From NCBI GenBank assembly GCA_013398615.1, contig VZSR01003807.1, positions 37,435,792 through 37,499,791 of the forward strand: a DNA stretch of 64,000 bases. Direction: 5' to 3'. Position 1 is the first letter of the stretch, and the number at the start of each line of letters is the position of its first letter. Position numbers and translations under genes: made by a program. Shown here piece by piece: positions 57,601 through 64,000 of the stretch. The notes under the pieces were generated by a model. It did no database searches, was not told where the DNA came from, and was given only the letters and a program-made list of their open reading frames with translations. The stretch comes from Brachypodius melanocephalos. Lineage: Eukaryota; Chordata; Aves; Passeriformes; Pycnonotidae.

Positions 57601-59590
57601 CCTTCACACTTCTCACTTTTATTTGGTCAGAGGTGCCCTGAGTCCTCTGGGTGAAGGTGGAAGACGTGGTTTGTGTGTGGGAAGACTGGATTCTGAGGAA
57701 GGCAGGGAACAGCAGTGCCACCATGTCCCCAGTGTACAGACTCTGCCAATTAAAAAGCCCCAGGTCTCAGTCCCCTTCCTGCCTGTGGGCTCTGCATGCA
57801 TGGAGGGAAAGGGTACAGCCTCCTACTGATCCTAATTAAAACCACAGATAACCTGCTCTTCAGCAAGTAGCAAAACTGCTGTACTGAAAAATTAAAGGAT
57901 TTTGATCTGTGGCTTGTGTGTATATGCAAGCAGCAGACCAAGACAACCACGCTTAATTTTGCAGTCCTAGATTAACTTCTGTGAATCTAATTGGATTAAT
58001 TTTTTCTTTCTGCCAGCTTCAAAATGACTGCCCAGTCATAATACAGAAATGTTCTGAAATTGGAAAAATAAGAGAGAGAGTATTTTCTTGTTACTCTGAA
58101 TTTCAAAAGTGATTATTTTAATTTCTCATACGCAGGCTTAGCAATAAACAAATGAGGAATATGTATGAACAAAAGGAAAACTCGAGCTGATAGGCTTTAT
58201 TTTAGTGGTCAATTCAATTTAAAACCCTCAAGCTGGAGGCGTTAGCCTCATTTTTTATTTATTGAAGAAATAAGCTTGTTGAGGCTTAACCCAGCAGTCT
58301 AGCAGCTTGCCAGGCTGTTTCTCCTATAAAGGACTGAGATAATGTTTCTAGTGGTGTTACAAAGGTGAATTTGTGTGGAACTTTCAATTCCCTTGGAAAG
58401 GTCATTATAGAAAGTTTTGGAGAGAAACAATTTTTTATTGTAAAATCCACTGGAGGGTCACTCTGCTTGTTGCAAGTTGTCCAGGCACGTACATGTGATT
58501 TTATGGTTTGTTTCTTAATGCTCTTTTAAAATTAATATCCAGAAGTTATTTCAAATTTTGCGCAAAACAACTTACAAAGGAATAGGAATTCTGTCCCCCC
58601 CCTTCCCAAAAGTTATGTTCTGTTTCTTAATTGACAAAACATGCATTTTTATGAAGTGTAGTTGCAAGGAGGCAGTGCTTTATGCCTCACCTCGTAGAAA
58701 TGTGTGCCATTTGCAGTCATGCAGTCTACAAAATGAATATGGGGGATGCAGTACGTGAAAAGATTTGAGTAGCCCAGTGACAAGGGATCTTGCACCAGAT
58801 AGAAATGAGGCTCAGAACTTGTCATGCAGGAAATTACCCCACAAAAACTTCAGAAAGCTGCTTTATATGGTAATATGTTTTAAGTATGCAGTGGAAGCAA
58901 CTGGAAGACCGTGAAATATGAGGGGCAGTGGGAGGAGTGGGGTGGGCATTTCCAGTACCACTTATTGCATCTGGGAACCATGCTAGCTGTGGCTTTAGTT
59001 TTTATTTATAGAAGCCCCATGGGTGAGGAGAAGAGGAATTATTAGAAAGATATCTTCAAAAATTGTGACACATGGAAGAAACCATGGTTTAATACAAGCA
59101 CCTTTCACTTGGAAGAATCTCGATGCATATTATGATCTGTAGTAAAACTGCAGTGAAGCTGAAGTAAAGGCTGTGCAGAACAGTGCCATGGAACAGAGCC
59201 TGGAAATTTAGGAAATCAGGTTCAGGACCTGATTTACTAAAACCAAGAGCAGATGCCTGGGTGATGTGTATCAACAGAGCACAACGTGGCCTTGTTCCTT
59301 GCTACAGATTACTAGATGCCGCTGTGGTGCTGAGGAAGGCTGACAAGGAAAAGAAGGAGAGAAAGATAAATGGGGAAAAATTAATGAACAGGATTCACAG
59401 ACCAGGAAATAGTGAAATGAGGAGGAAAGGAAAATAATTAAGAAGGTAAAAAATTGAAATTAGTCTCTCTCCCTTAGGTCTTTGAGAAGATGTTAATATA
59501 ATTTTCTAATTGTGTTTTTTTCCCCACAGCTCATTCATGGTTACATCTTCTACTCACAGCAGCAACATCAAAAATTTATATTTAAGCACT
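54601..59590. other. Intergenic, no gene recognised
   Basis: Up to about 56200 the sequence is AT-rich. From about 56200 to 57830 it is GC- and TG-richer and CpG-poor with overlapping frames on both strands (for example 57299-57829 plus, 176 codons) that show no domain and differ little from chance. After 57830 it is AT-rich again. An A13 run lies at 56023-56035. Confidence 0.45.
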
Positions 59591-59680
59591 GATTCATAGA
59601 AGCATAGAAATTAGCTGAGTAGGAAGGAGTAATTTAATCACATAACATCATCTGTAGGTGATCCCCTGCATGGGATTAAT
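59591..59680 (-). mobile_element. Possible CR1 3' tail remnant, inverted
   Basis: TTCATAGAAGCATAGAAATTAGCTGAGTAGGAAGGAG followed by ATAACATCATCTGTAGG resembles a worn inverted CR1 end (TCATAGAATCATAGAATNAGCTGGGTTGGAAGGGAC). It is short, so the call is tentative. Confidence 0.45.
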
Positions 59681-62239
59681 GAAGAAGTAAAGATCCCCTG
59701 GCAATGTAACAGAGGAAGGGAGAAACGTTTGCAAATGTACATAGAGTAAAATAGAGAATGCTGAAGAATAATTTTACAGCAGATGAACCTGGAATTTATC
59801 CAAAGTCAGATAATTAAAAAAAAAAAAATTAGCCCCAAATGAAAAACAGATAGCAATTAGAAAGAGTGATTATATATTGCATAGGACTCCTATGAAATAG
59901 TACTTGAACAATAAAAGATATCACAAGATTTACTGTGTCTACTTAAGCAATAAAGCAATTTGAGATAACTGTTTATAGAAATCATTTGGGTCTGTAAAGG
60001 ACGAACATAAACCAGATTGTCTCTTATTGATATTTGCAAGGGTTAAACAATGCTCAGGCACAAGGAGTATCTCTGCACTTAAGCTGGAAGCTTGTATTTC
60101 CCCTTAACATTCTAATGCTCTTTACTTTTTGATAACTGGAATTCAAAGCAGAGGAGTGGAAATAGAGTCCTTAAAATGGTTCCTTTATTCTTTTAATATC
60201 TTGTCTTGGATGAACCCAATTTTTTAACGTCAGTTTTTTGTTTGTTTGGAGTATTTTTTTTTTGCCTTCCTTGCACACGCAAATGACAAAGAAGTAAGAA
60301 ATGCTAACTGTGGAAAACTGGACAGCTCAGGTGCAGAGTAGTGAAGTCTGAATAGTGACAGCCTTTTACCTTAAGTTGGTGAGGCAGGGGCTTTGTTTTA
60401 AACCTTTGGGGAAGTTCAATCCCATCATCTTTCTCCATACAGGAAGATCAACAAAATTAACCCCATGTTGTAAACAACTCGGTACATCATTGTGGTGAGG
60501 AACCCACAACTTTAGAGTGCTGTGCATGAGGCAAATCCAAGTGGCTCAGGGCATATGCAACTCTTGATGTGTTTTTGCTGTGTCTGTGTATGCTGTGCTC
60601 TACAGAGAGACAGCTCACCTCAAGAGAGGATGTGGTCTGCATGGGAAAGGTGGAGAAAAAACCCCACACTGATTCCTCCACTGCCCACGGTGACTGCTTT
60701 TCTTTCAGGAGTTTTACCATTTCAGAAGTGGTTTTGAGAAGGAAAAAACCCATCCACTGCAAGGAACAGGAGAGATGTGGAAAGATCATGGAGGTGGTAA
60801 GGACAAAGCTTGCAGGGAAGAGAGTTGTAGTTGGCACAAGCAGAAGAGCAGGAGCTGAGTGAAACCTGAGCAATCTGTGCAGGGACAGGTCCCCCAAAGC
60901 AAAAATACAGGTCCATAGAATTATACTATGAGGGTCAGTTTTAATGTGGAAGAAAGGGAACAAAAGGATAGAGTACAGAAGAAAGGCAACAAGATTTAAA
61001 AAATAGGTAAAATACCATTTGAAAGGTCTGTCTTTTGGGGAGGACGACTTGTTGATTGGGGCAATCTTCAGGGATGTATGAACTCACTCCAAAGCACTGG
61101 CTGCTTACAGAGAGCAAAACCCTTCTGGATATAGCCTGGATACATGTAAGACAGAGTAAAATCTTGCAGACTTGAACAGCCACAGTCATGGGAATTCTGG
61201 TAACTGCTGAGAGGGGGAGGGAACAGAAGCTTGCTCTAGTAGGACCACAAATAATTTAGGGATTAGAGAGAGTCAGGAGCCCAAAGGCAGGGCAGGCAGG
61301 GAGTTAGGGTTGTAAAGCAAGACAACTTTGCAAGGGCACCATTAGACAAGATAAGGCTTTGAGGTTGCAGGATGGTTTAGAGAGGTTAAGGAAGATGGAG
61401 GTAGTCTGTAGGTCTTGAATACATCACTAAGGGCTTGTTGGGAAGACCTTGTATTGCAGAACATGGTGTGGGTGGGCTTGATCCAGGATAGGTGTGAATA
61501 GGGAATTGCCATGGGCAAGTCAAGAAATGTCTCCAAACCCATTGTAAAAGCAGCAAAAAGTTAACATAGAAAAAAAAAAAGCGTTGTCAAACGATGGTGT
61601 CAGACTAGTAAAAGCTTTTTATTTTCATGAGAAGACTGGTAATTTCTGATCAAGTTGAGTTGTTTTAAGTAGCCAATCCTTTATATCGTTCCTGACTTTG
61701 ATTCTGAGCATGGGGAAAACATACATCTTCATCAATCTAGTGGCATTTGTTGGAAAACATTCTCTGTGTTTAGCTAATGACTTAATTAGAAAATCAGTAG
61801 TCAGCTGGCAGTGAATGGTGAGTCTTTATTTAACAGGAAAGCACGGAAATTAGCCATGCATCTGTTTTTTTCTGTTAATTACCTCTAAATATTAAAATTG
61901 AAAACAGCCTTCAACCTGCTTGGTAGTTTGAGTGGTAATAGCAGTGTTCACATACTAAAAGGAAGCCATTAGTAGAAATAAAGATGATGCAGCTCCTGTA
62001 TTTTTTAGCATTCATCCATGTTTCTGAAGCTCTGCTATGCAGAAGCTATGCTCTCCTATCATAGCTATGGAGGTCACACTCAGCATTTCCAGCCCTTCAG
62101 CCACACTTATGGCTTTAAGTGAGCACCAGTCGTGGCAACAGAGTTAACTGAGCTGCTGTTTTTCCATGGGAAACATGACTCCATACAGCATGTCAGAGCA
62201 GTGCTGAGCTGTGAGACTGGTCTTGCTTTGAGGTCTGTT
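59681..62239. other. Intergenic, no gene recognised
   Basis: AT-rich DNA with an A12 run at 59817-59828. A 158-codon minus frame at 60487-60963 has no recognised domain. Nothing else is supportable. Confidence 0.5.
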
Positions 62240-62305
62240 GTTTATAGGGGGCTTGGACTAGTTGGACTCCAGAGATCCTGTCTGACCTAAGTTACTCTGT
62301 GTGCC
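62240..62305 (+). mobile_element. CR1 3' tail remnant
   Basis: GTTTATAGGGGGCTTGGACTAG, then GGACTCCAGAGATCCTGTCTGACCTAAG and TTACTCTGTGTG follow the CR1 3' terminal rule GGGGNTTGGACTAGATGATCTCCAGAGGTCCCTTCCAACC...CTGTG. It is only about 65 bases long and diverged. Confidence 0.6.
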
Positions 62306-64000
62306 ATGTGCCCTTAGGAGCAGCAATCAGAGCTGGAAGCATCTCTCATTTTGTTGGTTTTCCCCTCTGAAACACCTTTCACCAGCACTGTCACTCCCAG
62401 CCCTTCCCTTCTCTTAGAAAAGCCCCTAGTGCAGCCCACCCCATGGCTGAGCCAGACGCCCAGAGACAGCCCCAAAGAACCTGGTTGGGATGCAGCTTTT
62501 GCCTCAGCTGAGTCCCTTGGAGTGGCTCAGACAGTCTGCTGGGGCAGCGTTGCACATTTACTCTTTCCTTTTTGGTCATCGCAGCAGCTGGGCACCCTTG
62601 TGCACCCAAGGGACACCAAAATCTACTTTCCTCTAGCCATAACTGCTTGTGTATCCTGTTTCCTCTGCCACAGTCAATTTGTTTCAGAAATTGTGCCAAA
62701 TCCTTGTTCTTTATGAAATAAGTTCTATTGTGCGTTCTGAAAGAAAAGAAAATATTCTGCAGCACTTCTTACCAATACCACATTTTTATTTTAATTTCCA
62801 TGTGGTTTTGTTTGCTTTTCTCTTAATAGCATATGTACTCTGGGGAGCTGCTTTGGAAGCTTCATTGATAGGCAGGATCAGGACACACTTCCCTGATTTC
62901 AGTCAGCAATTTCCACCTCCAACAAGCTGCAAAAATGAAAAACCATAATGGATGTTTGTGCTTCCTCACTGGAAGAAATTTTCAGTGGCTGGGATAATTT
63001 TCCTTTCTTTTTAGATATTAATGTTTGCTAGTAGGGAGCCCAAAGGCATCTGGAGGAGGCAACTGCAGCAGTAGCTTCAGAAGGACAGCTGGAGATGAGC
63101 CTCCCAAACTCAGGCAGGGAGCCCTGAAAAGGAATCCCTCTGAATGTGGGTAAGCAGCAGGTCATGCTTTTGTCACCTTCAGAATTGGTTTACCCTCAGC
63201 TTGTGGCACTGCATCTTTCCAGCCAAATGCTTTCTCTCACCAATAAGGATGTCATTTCTCAGTTCCATTTTCAGTTTGTTACTCACATATTACTGACACT
63301 TCCTTGACTCTTGATAAGAAAAATGATTGTCATCTTGTAAATTTTCAAAACATTTTTAAGAGATGGCTCCCGGTGCTGTTGCAATACTTTTGCTACCTCT
63401 GGTATTTACTTTGATGGATTTGGAGCTGCCATACTGTAGTTTTCACTGTTACTGCATGTCAGGTTGACATATATGGTATTTTCTCTGTTGTGTATTGGTG
63501 TAATTCAAAAAGTATTTGTCCAGAGAAGGAGACAGGGAAGGAAATTAGCGTGCAAGGCGAGTAATAAATATTTAAATGCTGCTTAGGAGTTGCTAATGGA
63601 CAGTACCAAATTCTCAGCTTTGATTTTGCCTCTTCCCAGACTGATTTCCACAATACTTGAATCAGAAAATTTTAACTTCCATAAGCACAAAAGGCAGGAT
63701 ACAAAGGACTCTTTGTCTCTTGGGACAGAGGAAATAGGTCTGTGAAGGACTCCCAGAGCAAGAAATCCTATCAGAGCACCTGCCCATAGGTTATTGGACA
63801 AGATTGCCATTGCAAATTGTGAGATGACCACAAGGCATGTGTGCAGACTACTATTTAAAATAAATTATTTTACTGAATTTTTTCCTGATATTCAGAAATA
63901 ATTAGGTTTTAGCTGATGTTTTTTAATTTCCATATATTGTTGGCCTACTGAGAAGATACCCAGTTGTCTAAGTTGGTGGGGGTAAGATCCATAGATCCTT
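62306..64000. other. Intergenic, no gene recognised
   Basis: Short frames without domains, the longest at 62351-62716 (plus) and 62391-62765 (minus), overlapping each other in a moderately GC-rich patch. By synteny this side leads toward HTR1E, but no serotonin-receptor coding sequence is seen. Confidence 0.5.

Noticed and set aside
60487..60963. 158-codon minus-strand frame
   Set aside because: No recognised domain, no initiation or splice context; length is within chance for a 64 kb window.
33616..64000. Search for the syntenic serotonin receptor HTR1E
   Set aside because: No frame resembling the intronless seven-helix coding sequence occurs on either strand; the gene is presumably beyond the right edge.
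1..64000. CRISPR arrays, bacterial operons or phage-like modules
   Set aside because: No regularly spaced direct repeats, no dense collinear open frames and no ribosome-binding pattern; the window is vertebrate nuclear DNA.

Overview
The window is vertebrate nuclear DNA, most likely from a bird. Genes are sparse, split by GT-AG introns and separated by long AT-rich non-coding stretches. Chicken-repeat-1 (CR1) LINE fragments of several ages are the dominant interspersed repeat. Two protein-coding genes are recognised, and their head-to-head order matches the ZNF292-CGA neighbourhood of human 6q14. No bacterial, phage or CRISPR-like system is present.

Left part (1-10300). The first coding exon of ZNF292, a large zinc-finger transcription factor, lies on the minus strand at 9727-9888 inside a strong CpG-island promoter (about 8880-10290). 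The promoter carries four CACGTG E-boxes and a YY1-type motif over the start codon. Everything to the left appears to be ZNF292 intron 1. It contains a CR1 3' end at 1-873, an AT microsatellite and a CAA-rich tract.

Middle (10300-28260). This intergenic block separates the two divergent promoters. It holds a young CR1 tail, two very old CR1/L3-type remnants, a weak CpG-rich patch near 18.5-19.1 kb and one unrecognised 126-codon open frame near 21 kb with a polyadenylation hexamer downstream.

CGA (28266-33615, plus strand). The glycoprotein hormone alpha-subunit gene is complete: proximal promoter with TATA box, non-coding exon 1, three coding exons and a polyadenylation signal. The predicted 120-residue preprotein has a signal peptide, ten cysteines and two N-glycosylation sites. 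It is the shared subunit of LH, FSH and TSH. The promoter visibly resembles the mammalian one.

Right part (33615-64000). No coding gene is recognised. It contains a 100-base assembly gap, CR1 fragments of both orientations, an ancient CR1/L3 remnant, an unclassified repeat-like block near 35.6-36.9 kb, short tandem duplications and GC-richer patches. By synteny HTR1E would be expected further right, but no HTR1E coding sequence is seen here.

Repeat assignments and motif comparisons rest on recalled family consensus features, not on a database search.
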